A program made the translations under genes and the position numbers. A model generated the notes under the pieces. It saw only the letters and a list, made by a program, of their open reading frames with translations. It was not told the origin of the DNA and made no database searches. A stretch of 64,000 bases of DNA from MPNP01 sp026710155 (GTDB lineage: Bacteria > Pseudomonadota > Alphaproteobacteria > Rhodobacterales > Rhodobacteraceae): NCBI GenBank assembly GCA_965200885.1, contig OZ241737.1, positions 806,001 through 870,000 on the forward strand, read 5' to 3'. Of this stretch, positions 27,890 to 34,976 are shown piece by piece (position 1 is the stretch's first letter; each line of letters starts with the position of its first letter).

Positions 27890-28070
27890 GGGAATTATAT
27901 ACTTGATTGAATTTCCCATTTACCGAAAATACAACAGGTGTTCAGACACCGCGGGGGAATACAATTGCACTCCAGGGGAATGTGTGTGGTAGGTTTTTTC
28001 ACAAAATCGCCGGAAAACCAGCGATGCCTCCACAAAAAAATAGGGAAATTCAATCAAGTATATAATTCCC
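27890..28070. mobile_element. miniature inverted-repeat element M (181 bp)
   Basis: The ends are a perfect 28-bp inverted repeat. 27890-27917 begins GGGAATTATATACTTG and ends GAATTTCCC; 28043-28070 is its exact reverse complement. Exact 8-bp AATATTAT duplications flank it. It has no gene. It is the smallest and best-preserved member of the A/B/C family, so probably the most recent insertion. It ends about 30 bp before the predicted tracrRNA promoter. Confidence 0.92.
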
Positions 28071-28078
28071 AATATTAT
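28071..28078. repeat. right target duplication of element M (AATATTAT)
   Basis: Exact copy of 27882-27889, just outside the right 28-bp inverted repeat. Confidence 0.85.
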
Positions 28079-28100
28079 CTAAAAAAATACAATCTAATTC

Positions 28101-28129
28101 TTGACTATTTATCTACCAATCCTTATTTC
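28101..28129 (+). promoter_or_regulatory. predicted tracrRNA promoter
   Basis: TTGACT at 28101-28106, a 17-bp spacer and TATTTC at 28124-28129. Transcription would begin near 28135, right at the anti-repeat. The promoter has survived the insertion of element M 22 bp upstream. Confidence 0.6.
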
Positions 28130-28131
28130 TT

Positions 28132-28224
28132 GAGTGTAGCAAATCCAGATCGGTATGGTAAGAAAATCGTAATAAGTTATTTATTAGCGAAAAATGAAGG
28201 TCGCATAGCGGCCTTCTTTTTTTT
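28132..28224 (+). ncRNA. tracrRNA for Cas9
   Basis: GTGTAGCAAATCCAGATCGG and the following TATGG are nearly complementary to the array repeat (CCATACCGATCTAGATTTGC), differing at isolated positions. CGTAAT further on can pair with the 5' end of the repeat (GTTACG). A small hairpin (TAATAA/TTATTA) and a strong terminator follow: GAAGGTCGC, loop ATA, GCGGCCTTC, then eight T. Anti-repeat, stem-loop and terminator in this order define a tracrRNA of about 90 nt. It is divergent from cas9, with elements B and M in between. Confidence 0.9.
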
Positions 28225-28470
28225 GGGGGTAGTATCCGATTGATTCCAAGGATGAAGATGAAATGCAACCGAGTAATTCACTATGCTTAATTTCCTTAGA
28301 ACATTGGCGTGCATTGTAATGTATGAACGACATCTGGGACTGATTTGCCAATGATCGTGGAGTAATTTCTTTACAGCATATTGAAATACTTTGGATAGTA
28401 CAAAGACTTGATGACTTTTTGAGGAAATTTACTTGCCCGCCATAATTGGTGAAGTGCTTTTTCAATGGAA

Positions 28471-28567
28471 GTTTTAAAACTATACCCAGAAACTGCTGTA
28501 GGGATAATATTTGATCAGACTCCCCCTATCAACCGATAGGGTATCTTCTTCCAATTCGACCAGACCT
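28471..28567 (-). repeat. right boundary repeat of the CRISPR island (native moeA 3' end)
   Basis: These 97 bp correspond to 21444-21541. They encode the last residues of intact MoeA and extend about 9 bp past its stop. The two copies are in direct orientation, 7.0 kb apart, and bracket the whole CRISPR-Cas segment. Confidence 0.85.
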
Positions 28568-29733
28568 GCCGACCAGGACAGGCTGGTGGTCAAACCCGAT
28601 CCTTCCGATGGAAAGATCTCAGCCAAACCTTCATCATTCATTCTGGCACGAAGGTATTCCCTGCGACCGGCTTTTTTGTGTTTCTCAAATGCTGCCGGAA
28701 CCATGAAACCCACTGGTGGTCTCCATAATTCACCCGACAATATACACATGGCCGGATGAGCAAAAACCAGGGAACAGACAAAGGCTGCAATGGGATTTCC
28801 AGGAAGTCCGAAAATATAGGCATCCTGCCATCTTGAAAGGGCCAGTGGCCGACCTGGCTTCACAGCGATTCGCCAGAAGTTTAGCTGGCCTTCCCTCGAC
28901 AGTAAATCGGATACAAAATCTTCCATGCCCGATGAAGCACCACCGGAAGTCAGGATAATATCGGAACAAGACGCTCCCCGATTCAGACTGTTGCGCACAT
29001 CATCCCTGTTATCCCCAACCATACCGAGATCAACAGGAACAAACCCCATCTTCTGTATCAGGGACAGAAGCATGGGTCTATTGGCATCAAAAACAGTTGC
29101 ATTATCCATCATCATGCCACTTTCGCACAATTCATTACCTGTAGACAAAACGCCCACACGGAGTTTGGCGTAGACATTTATTTTATCCACTCCTGATGAA
29201 ACCAGGCTGGCCAGATCATTGGTTCTGATTTTATGACCTTTGTCAAACAACTGATCTCCAACCTTGATATCTTCACCGGCCAACCGGGTGTTGGCTCCCT
29301 TTTTTGGCCTTGATTTAAAATGAAGCCGGTTGGAATCGATTTGAGAGTATTCCTGCAGATGTACTGTGTCCACACCCTCAGGCAAAGGAGCGCCAGTCAG
29401 TATCTTTATGGCTTTACCAAATGGCAGTGGCTTATCCAGTATCGAACCGGGCGCTGCATAACCACTTGCAAGTTCCAACTCATCATGTCTGGTTAAAGAG
29501 TCAAAGGCAAAGGCAAAGCCATCCACAGCTGAATTGGTCAACGGCGGATTGGCCCTCAGGGCGGTAACCTGTTTGGCGAGGATCCTGCCAACGGCCTTGT
29601 CCAAGGTAATTACCTCAGATTTGTCCAGTGGGTTAAAACTGGATAAAATCCTACTTATGGCATCACCGACCGGGAGCCAATTCACCCCGGGGGGTAAGGC
29701 AAAGCAATCTGGATCAGAAGTTTCAGTATTCAT
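28480..29733 (-). CDS. moeA: molybdopterin molybdotransferase
   Basis: A 417-residue MoeA that inserts molybdate into adenylylated molybdopterin. Features are PLTNSAVDGFAFAFDS near residue 60, the MoCF-binding block IILTSGGASSGMEDFV with the catalytic acidic residue, and GLPGNPIAAFVCSLVF near residue 310. The C-terminal domain IV ends in YYPYSSFWV. It is followed on the minus strand by the CRISPR island, whose boundary repeats derive from this 3' end. It forms a maturation cluster with mobB, mobA and fdhD. Confidence 0.95.
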   Translation of the reverse strand: MNTETSDPDCFALPPGVNWLPVGDAISRILSSFNPLDKSEVITLDKAVGRILAKQVTALRANPPLTNSAVDGFAFAFDSLTRHDELELASGYAAPGSILDKPLPFGKAIKILTGAPLPEGVDTVHLQEYSQIDSNRLHFKSRPKKGANTRLAGEDIKVGDQLFDKGHKIRTNDLASLVSSGVDKINVYAKLRVGVLSTGNELCESGMMMDNATVFDANRPMLLSLIQKMGFVPVDLGMVGDNRDDVRNSLNRGASCSDIILTSGGASSGMEDFVSDLLSREGQLNFWRIAVKPGRPLALSRWQDAYIFGLPGNPIAAFVCSLVFAHPAMCILSGELWRPPVGFMVPAAFEKHKKAGRREYLRARMNDEGLAEIFPSEGSGLTTSLSWSAGLVELEEDTLSVDRGSLIKYYPYSSFWV

Positions 29734-29767
29734 TTGACCAATTATCCTACCTCAAGTTGAATCATTG

Positions 29768-30268
29768 TCACGAATGAAGATCAAAAGTATTCACAACAAA
29801 TTCAGCGATTCCATTGATATCGTCAAGGTCAAATGCCGGCAAGTTTTGTTCAGGCACTGGCCTGTCAGAAACTATGGCAATTATATCCTTGTCATCTGGG
29901 GCAAGATCAGGACCGGATGAATCTTCCCTACGGATTTCCAACTTTGGAAAAGAAAGACTCTTGAAACCTTCCACAAGCACCAGTTCAGCATCCTCAAGCT
30001 TGCCCAGCATTGTCGTGAAATCAGGTCTGCTGTTTTCGGATTCTTGATGGATTAGGGCCCAACGCCTTGATGATACTATAAGCACCTCTTTTGCACCAGC
30101 TTTGCGGTGCTTGTAACTATCAGTGCCAGGCTGGTCAATGTCAAAATCGTGATGGGCATGCTTGAGGGTTGAAACCCGAATGCTCCGGCTTGTCAATTCG
30201 GTAATCAGGGAACTTATCAGGGTGGTTTTTCCCGAATTCTTCCACCCGGCAATTCCAAGAATGTTCAT
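29768..30268 (-). CDS. mobB: molybdopterin-guanine dinucleotide biosynthesis adaptor protein MobB
   Basis: About 166 residues from MNILGIAGWKNSGKTTLISS, whose GWKNSGKTT is the MobB P-loop. The typical block TLKHAHHDFDIDQPGTDSYK follows, and the Walker B-like strand is AELVLVEGFKSL. It binds GTP and assists MobA. Its start overlaps the mobA stop by 4 bp, so they are co-translated. An ATG two codons upstream is also possible. Confidence 0.95.
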   Translation of the reverse strand: MNILGIAGWKNSGKTTLISSLITELTSRSIRVSTLKHAHHDFDIDQPGTDSYKHRKAGAKEVLIVSSRRWALIHQESENSRPDFTTMLGKLEDAELVLVEGFKSLSFPKLEIRREDSSGPDLAPDDKDIIAIVSDRPVPEQNLPAFDLDDINGIAEFVVNTFDLHS

Positions 30269-30909
30269 TTGCAATACCGCATCATTTTTTCAGCCTCCAC
30301 AAGATCGCTTGGTGTGTTGATATTGAAAAAGGGATCCATCTTGCCAGTCGGAAACTCCACAATTTCAGCATTGTGTTGATCGGCCCATTGTACGATTTTT
30401 CGTACTCCCTTTTTTAGATTTTCCCTTAAATCATGCCTTAGATCAACAGACCAAAGTCCAAAAGTGGGATGTCTGTACAATCTATCGGTTTCCTGATCCC
30501 TGGTAGCAGCCAATATGATACGTGCATTGCTTTCCAAATGTTGGGTCAACAACCTAAAAACCAGATCATCAGGGAAGAACGGGGTATCGCCAGCGATGGT
30601 TACCACAAGCCCAAAGCCTTGGTGATGAGCCCAGTCCATACCAGCGAGTATTCCGGCCAGGGGACCATACCTTTCTTCAAAAGCATCTGATAGCAATGGC
30701 AAGCCCAATTCAGAGTAATGCGATGGGTCATTATTGGTATTTAGTGCCAATTCTGATACCTGAGGACTGATTCTCTCAATGACAATATCGAGAATCTTCC
30801 TGTTTCCGATGACTTTTTGGGTCTTGTCCCCACCCCCCATTCTGGTTGCCAATCCACCAGCCAATACCACACCCGCCATGGAAGTGTTCTGTTCCCTCGA
30901 GAGGGTCAT
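30265..30909 (-). CDS. mobA: molybdenum cofactor guanylyltransferase
   Basis: 214 residues. The nucleotidyltransferase signature is GVVLAGGLATRMGGGDKT near the N-terminus. The metal-binding Asp is in VVTIAGDTPFFPDDLV, and the C-terminal block is FFNINTPSDLVEAE. It transfers GMP to the molybdopterin cofactor to give MGD for DMSO-reductase-family enzymes such as formate dehydrogenase. A shorter start at MAGVV (30879) is possible. Confidence 0.95.
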   Translation of the reverse strand: MTLSREQNTSMAGVVLAGGLATRMGGGDKTQKVIGNRKILDIVIERISPQVSELALNTNNDPSHYSELGLPLLSDAFEERYGPLAGILAGMDWAHHQGFGLVVTIAGDTPFFPDDLVFRLLTQHLESNARIILAATRDQETDRLYRHPTFGLWSVDLRHDLRENLKKGVRKIVQWADQHNAEIVEFPTGKMDPFFNINTPSDLVEAEKMMRYCK

Positions 30910-30934
30910 TAACAGATATCCATTGTACTAAACA

Positions 30935-31822
30935 TCAATCAGCCTTGGCACCTTTCCTTTGATGCTTTCTCGCTTCATTCCCAATTTTTTCAGGTGATAC
31001 GTTTCTTTCCAAACGCTCCTCTCCTGCCAGGCAAATAAACCTCCTGCCTCTCATTCTTCCTATGAGTGTAAGATCGACCTTTCTTGCAATTTCCACCCCC
31101 CATGCCGTAAAACCGGATCTTGAAACCAAGGCCGGAATACCCATGAGGGCGGTTTTCAGGATCATTTCCGAAGTCAATCTTCCCGTGGTGTAAAGCAATT
31201 TGTCTTCAGGTGGAATATCATTGGATTTCATCCAGCCGTTAATTTTGTCAACGGCATTGTGGCGACCGACATCTTCCATGTAAACCAGGGTTTGATCTTC
31301 CTTGCAGAGAACCGTGCCGTGAATTGCTCCAGCTTCCAAATAGAGGCTTGGTGTCAGGTTGATTGATTTTGCCAGATGATACAACCAGGAGGTTTTGACC
31401 TTCAAAAATGGCAATTGCAATCCTTCGATCAATTCCATTTGATCACCAAATACCGTGCCTACGGCACATCCACTTGTTCGGGTTTTCTTTTGCAGTTTCA
31501 CCTCAAAATTCGTGGTTTCGGTCGTCCGAACCACAACTGTTTGCAAGTCCCGGTCATAATCTACCCTTTCCACGAACTCGTAAGAATGCAACATTCCCTG
31601 ATTGAACAAGAAACCAAGTGCCAGATATTCCGGATAATCACCGATGGTCATTACGGTAACTATTTCAGTTGAATTCAGGAATATTGTCAGGGGTTTCTCT
31701 TCAACGACTTTAATTTCTTCGGGCAGTCCCTCATGGGAAAGACCCTTGACACTTCTTGTCAACTCAGGGTGCTTTGGATCCGGACAGATCAAATAGTTTC
31801 TGTTCCACCTGGATTCTGCCAT
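30935..31822 (-). CDS. fdhD: formate dehydrogenase accessory sulfurtransferase FdhD
   Basis: 295 residues. FdhD features are the LGFLFNQGML block, the sulfur-carrying Cys region (RTSGCAVGT) and DVGRHNAVDKINGW, a hallmark of the family. VSRSGFTAWGVEIARKVDLT near the C-terminus is also typical. It moves sulfur to the molybdenum site of formate dehydrogenase. E. coli FdhD has a CxxC pair here, while this protein shows one Cys (SGCAVGT). No formate dehydrogenase gene lies in the window. Confidence 0.93.
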   Translation of the reverse strand: MAESRWNRNYLICPDPKHPELTRSVKGLSHEGLPEEIKVVEEKPLTIFLNSTEIVTVMTIGDYPEYLALGFLFNQGMLHSYEFVERVDYDRDLQTVVVRTTETTNFEVKLQKKTRTSGCAVGTVFGDQMELIEGLQLPFLKVKTSWLYHLAKSINLTPSLYLEAGAIHGTVLCKEDQTLVYMEDVGRHNAVDKINGWMKSNDIPPEDKLLYTTGRLTSEMILKTALMGIPALVSRSGFTAWGVEIARKVDLTLIGRMRGRRFICLAGEERLERNVSPEKIGNEARKHQRKGAKAD

Positions 31823-32133
31823 AATTCTCGAAAATGCTTGATTTGTTGTTCTTGAGCCAGCGATTATACCTGAAAATGCTTACCTGTATGGGAATAAATC
31901 TGATATCCAATGCAAATAACCAAAAAGTTTGGAATAATAAACCTTGTTCAAGGAAAAATGTTATTGTCTTGCTTCAAGAACCATTATGCCATCAGCCATG
32001 GTTGTAACAAGTTTGGAAATAATCGATAACTTGTCATTTTTGGAACGTGTCTGACATTTAGTTATTGGTTAATTGTGTCGTAAATCAATATGGTCATTTT
32101 GTTGGCTGAAATGTTGAATGGGGAATTGATGGC
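31823..32133. other. intergenic region between fdhD and the DUF3572 gene
   Basis: No coding or RNA feature is supported. It must contain the divergent promoters of fdhD and the DUF3572/HAD pair. No clear consensus was found. Confidence 0.45.
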
Positions 32134-32430
32134 ATGGCGGGTAATACATATAATGCCGAACAGGCTGAACTTCTGGCCATCAAGGTATTGGAGTGGATTG
32201 CAACGAATCCGAACCTTTTTGCAACCTTCCTGAACATGACAGGCAGTACCAGAGAATCGATAACGGACAACTATGGGAATAGTGAATTCCTGGCGTCTGT
32301 AATGGATTTTTTGCTTATGCAGAAGGATGTATTGATCCTGGAATGCTGCCAATATGTATCTGTTTCACCCGAAGACCCGTTGAAAGCCAGAAGGGCCTTG
32401 CCCGGAGGAGAGGAATTTAACTGGACATGA
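32134..32430 (+). CDS. DUF3572 family protein
   Basis: A 98-residue protein with AEQAELLAIKVLEWIATNPN and FLNMTGSTRESI, then FLASVMDFLLMQKDVLI. This is the DUF3572 family, almost confined to alphaproteobacteria. Its stop overlaps the start of the HAD gene in ATGA, so the two are translationally coupled. The function is unknown. Confidence 0.9.
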   Translation: MAGNTYNAEQAELLAIKVLEWIATNPNLFATFLNMTGSTRESITDNYGNSEFLASVMDFLLMQKDVLILECCQYVSVSPEDPLKARRALPGGEEFNWT

Positions 32431-33146
32431 CAGGTCACAACCGCTTCAAGGGTATAATTTTTGACAAGGATGGAACCCTCTTTGATTTTCAAAGTACCTG
32501 GTCTCCCATGATGACGACCCTTTTGAATGAGCTATGTGGAGGTGACAGGGAATGTTCCAGACAAAAAGGGCAATTATTGGGTTTTGACCTTGACAATGGA
32601 TTATACCTGCCTGAAAGCCCATTTATTGCCGGAACCCCAGAACAGTTTGTCGAGCAATTGCTTGTGCTATTCAAAGATTGGTCCGAGATGGAATTAATCC
32701 GTTTGGTGAATAAAATTACCAAAGATACGGAACAGGTTGAGGTGGTGTCCCTCGAACCTTTCCTGACAAAATTCCAAAAGGCCGGTTATGCTCTTGGGGT
32801 AGCCACCAATGACAGTAAGGAGGATGCCATAAAACAACTCGACGAAAAGGGCATTCTTAAATATTTCGATTTTCTTGCCGGTTTCGACAGCGGTTATGGA
32901 TCCAAACCTGATCCGGACATGCTTCTGGCCTTTTGTCAACAAACACGGATCCAACCTGCGGAAACCGTCATGGTCGGAGATAGCAAAAGCGATCTTCTAG
33001 CAGGAAAAAGGGCTGGCATGTTTACCGTGGCAGTCTTGTCTGGTGTTGCTAAATCCGAAGACCTCGCACAGCATGCAAATTTAATTATCCGGGATGTAGG
33101 TGGACTTTGGGATGGTTTAAACCGAAAATTTCAACTTAATCCATGA
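32427..33146 (+). CDS. HAD-family hydrolase, phosphoglycolate phosphatase-like
   Basis: 239 residues. Motif I is IIFDKDGTLFDF with the nucleophile Asp. Motif II lies in GVATNDSKEDAIKQL, the conserved Lys in SKPDPDML, and motif IV in MVGDSKSDLLAGKRAGM. The cap domain lies between motifs I and II, as in the Gph/PGP subclass. Phosphoglycolate is a likely substrate, but the sequence cannot settle this. Confidence 0.88.
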   Translation: MTGHNRFKGIIFDKDGTLFDFQSTWSPMMTTLLNELCGGDRECSRQKGQLLGFDLDNGLYLPESPFIAGTPEQFVEQLLVLFKDWSEMELIRLVNKITKDTEQVEVVSLEPFLTKFQKAGYALGVATNDSKEDAIKQLDEKGILKYFDFLAGFDSGYGSKPDPDMLLAFCQQTRIQPAETVMVGDSKSDLLAGKRAGMFTVAVLSGVAKSEDLAQHANLIIRDVGGLWDGLNRKFQLNP

Positions 33147-33183
33147 TTGGAAAAAGCAACATTTGTGCAGCAAGTGAAAAGAT

Positions 33184-33216
33184 AAAGTGCAATTTGAGCA
33201 TTGTCCTCTGCACTTT
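33184..33216. terminator. possible bidirectional terminator between the HAD gene and ureG
   Basis: AAAGTGCA (33184-33191) pairs with TGCACTTT (33209-33216), followed by TGAT. It lies in the gap between two convergent genes. The 8-bp stem with a 17-nt loop makes it only moderately convincing. Confidence 0.4.
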
Positions 33217-33292
33217 TGATCAATGCATTTTCACCCCCGGAATGATTTTCTTCAACCAGCGATCCAATAATTCTTCAAGGAAAAATCACATT

Positions 33293-33907
33293 CTAGCGAA
33301 TGTCCCCAATGTTTTCCATGTGATGTACAAGTTCCTTGATTCCCTTGCCAAACTTCAATTGACCAAAAACGTATGGTCGTCCTGCTCTCATCTTTTCGGC
33401 ATCCCGCTTCATGACATCAAGATCAACTCCTACATGGGGAGCCAGATCGGTCTTGTTGATAATCAGAATATCAGAACGGGTTATGGCCGGACCTCCCTTG
33501 CGCGGTATTTCCTCACCAGCCGCAACATCAATGACATATATCGTCATGTCGGCAAGTTCGGGGGAAAATGTTGCAGAAAGATTGTCACCGCCAGATTCAA
33601 TCAATACCAGTTCAAGATCGGAATGCACTTCGCAAAGCTCTTCAATCGCAGCAATATTTATTGAGGCATCTTCACGAATTGCAGTGTGTGGGCAACCCCC
33701 AGTCTCAACGCCCTTAATGCGATTTGAAGAGAGGGCCTGTAAACGCAAAAGGGCATCTGCATCCTCCCTCGTGTAAATGTCATTGGTTACAACAGCCATG
33801 GAAATATCCTTGCTGAAAACCTTGCACAAGGCAGCAACGAGTGTGGTTTTACCGGAACCAACGGGTCCTCCAATCCCGACACGAAGTGGGCCATGGGGAC
33901 TTCTCAT
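33293..33907 (-). CDS. ureG: urease accessory GTPase UreG
   Basis: 204 residues. The P-loop is GIGGPVGSGKTTLVAAL. The nickel-binding Cys-Pro-His is in VETGGCPHTAIREDAS. LVLIESGGDNLSATFSPEL and the G4-type NKTDLAPHVG are also present. It hydrolyses GTP to deliver nickel into the urease active site with UreD and UreF. It is the last gene of the urease operon and overlaps ureF by 4 bp. Confidence 0.98.
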   Translation of the reverse strand: MRSPHGPLRVGIGGPVGSGKTTLVAALCKVFSKDISMAVVTNDIYTREDADALLRLQALSSNRIKGVETGGCPHTAIREDASINIAAIEELCEVHSDLELVLIESGGDNLSATFSPELADMTIYVIDVAAGEEIPRKGGPAITRSDILIINKTDLAPHVGVDLDVMKRDAEKMRAGRPYVFGQLKFGKGIKELVHHMENIGDIR

Positions 33908-34548
33908 GTTCGAAATATCCTGGTGTATTGGTTTTCATGTTGCATTGAAGCTATTTCAGTCAAGAAGGCAACCGAGGCAAGTTTGGAAAGATCACCATCG
34001 CGTGTTTCATTTGCAACCTCTGGGCATTTCAGTGTCAAACGCCTGAGAATTGCCTGTCCCTCCAACTGACCTACAGCCAGTAGTCGTTGACCGGCAGTAA
34101 CAAGATTGGACATGAAGGCTTGAAGATAAAGTTGTTGCGTCGATTTGAGAGGTAAACCTTCCTGTACTGCAGCAGCGCCAAGTGCGACCGGATAAGTCAA
34201 CTTATCTGCTCTAATATCCCAGATAGACAAGACCTTGCCAAAAGCCCGCCCCAAAGCCTCAGACTCTAACCTTCTTTCGGCAGTAACCGCAAAGGCCCGG
34301 GCGGTTTGGTTTATTTCGTAAAGACATTGAGAGGTCTTGGCCAGATATGAAGCTGCCAGTAGAAGCGAATCAGCCCTTCCAGTGCCATGGAGCAATACAT
34401 CTTCCAACCAATCTTCCAGTTCTGGCCCATCCTTGACCCATCCCTGTCCAACAGCGCTTTCCAGGCCGTGACTGTATGCAAATGATCCCACGGGAAAAGC
34501 CGGTGAAAGCCATTGTGTGAGGGTAAGGAACTGGATATCAGTGAGCAT
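33904..34548 (-). CDS. ureF: urease accessory protein UreF
   Basis: About 214 residues from MLTDIQFLTLTQWLSPAFPV, the usual UreF opening, followed by GSFAYSHGLESAV. The rest is helical with the conserved FMSNLVTAGQRL. It forms the UreDFG maturation complex. The chosen start overlaps the end of ureE by 11 bp. A longer frame to 34596 exists but would overlap more. Confidence 0.93.
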   Translation of the reverse strand: MLTDIQFLTLTQWLSPAFPVGSFAYSHGLESAVGQGWVKDGPELEDWLEDVLLHGTGRADSLLLAASYLAKTSQCLYEINQTARAFAVTAERRLESEALGRAFGKVLSIWDIRADKLTYPVALGAAAVQEGLPLKSTQQLYLQAFMSNLVTAGQRLLAVGQLEGQAILRRLTLKCPEVANETRDGDLSKLASVAFLTEIASMQHENQYTRIFRT

Positions 34549-34969
34549 GTGTCCGGGTGTTTCCATAGGCACCACCTTCAGGTGTAAATGGTTCATTCAC
34601 ACTTGTGACAATGGCGCCGAGTTTTAGCAGCATGGTTTTGATAACATGGTTGTGCTGGATCAGAAGACGCCCAGACTCAATTTGACAAGGCGTGTGTCGG
34701 TTGCCTATGTGCCAGGCAAGACGGACCAAATTTCCCTTGACTTCCAACAAATCTTCATTGGCCGGAACAACACCAACCAGACGACCATCTTCCAATACAA
34801 AAGCATCATGCCGATTCAATGAAGTCGTTTTGGCCAAATCCACCCGAAACCTCAAGCCATTTTCGGAGGTGAGGACTTTTCGGCGAAGAAACCGTTCCTC
34901 ATAATCCATGATGATAATGTCATCGGTCTTTTTTGCATGTTTGATGTTCCGGCTGATAACAAGCGACAT
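34538..34969 (-). CDS. ureE: urease accessory nickel metallochaperone UreE
   Basis: 143 residues. The N-terminal peptide-binding domain includes YEERFLRRKVLTSENGLRFR. The metal-binding domain contains LAWHIGNRHTPCQIE with the conserved His pair, and NHVIKTMLLKLGA. The C-terminus has a short His tail (NTRTHAH) rather than the long His-rich tail of Klebsiella UreE. It delivers nickel to UreG. It starts 8 bp after the ureC stop. Confidence 0.95.
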   Translation of the reverse strand: MSLVISRNIKHAKKTDDIIIMDYEERFLRRKVLTSENGLRFRVDLAKTTSLNRHDAFVLEDGRLVGVVPANEDLLEVKGNLVRLAWHIGNRHTPCQIESGRLLIQHNHVIKTMLLKLGAIVTSVNEPFTPEGGAYGNTRTHAH

Positions 34970-34976
34970 TTTATCA

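Noticed and set aside
28184..28465. 93-codon minus-strand frame between the tracrRNA and moeA
   Set aside because: It runs through the tracrRNA terminator, has biased Ser/Ile composition and no ribosome site. It is most likely spurious.
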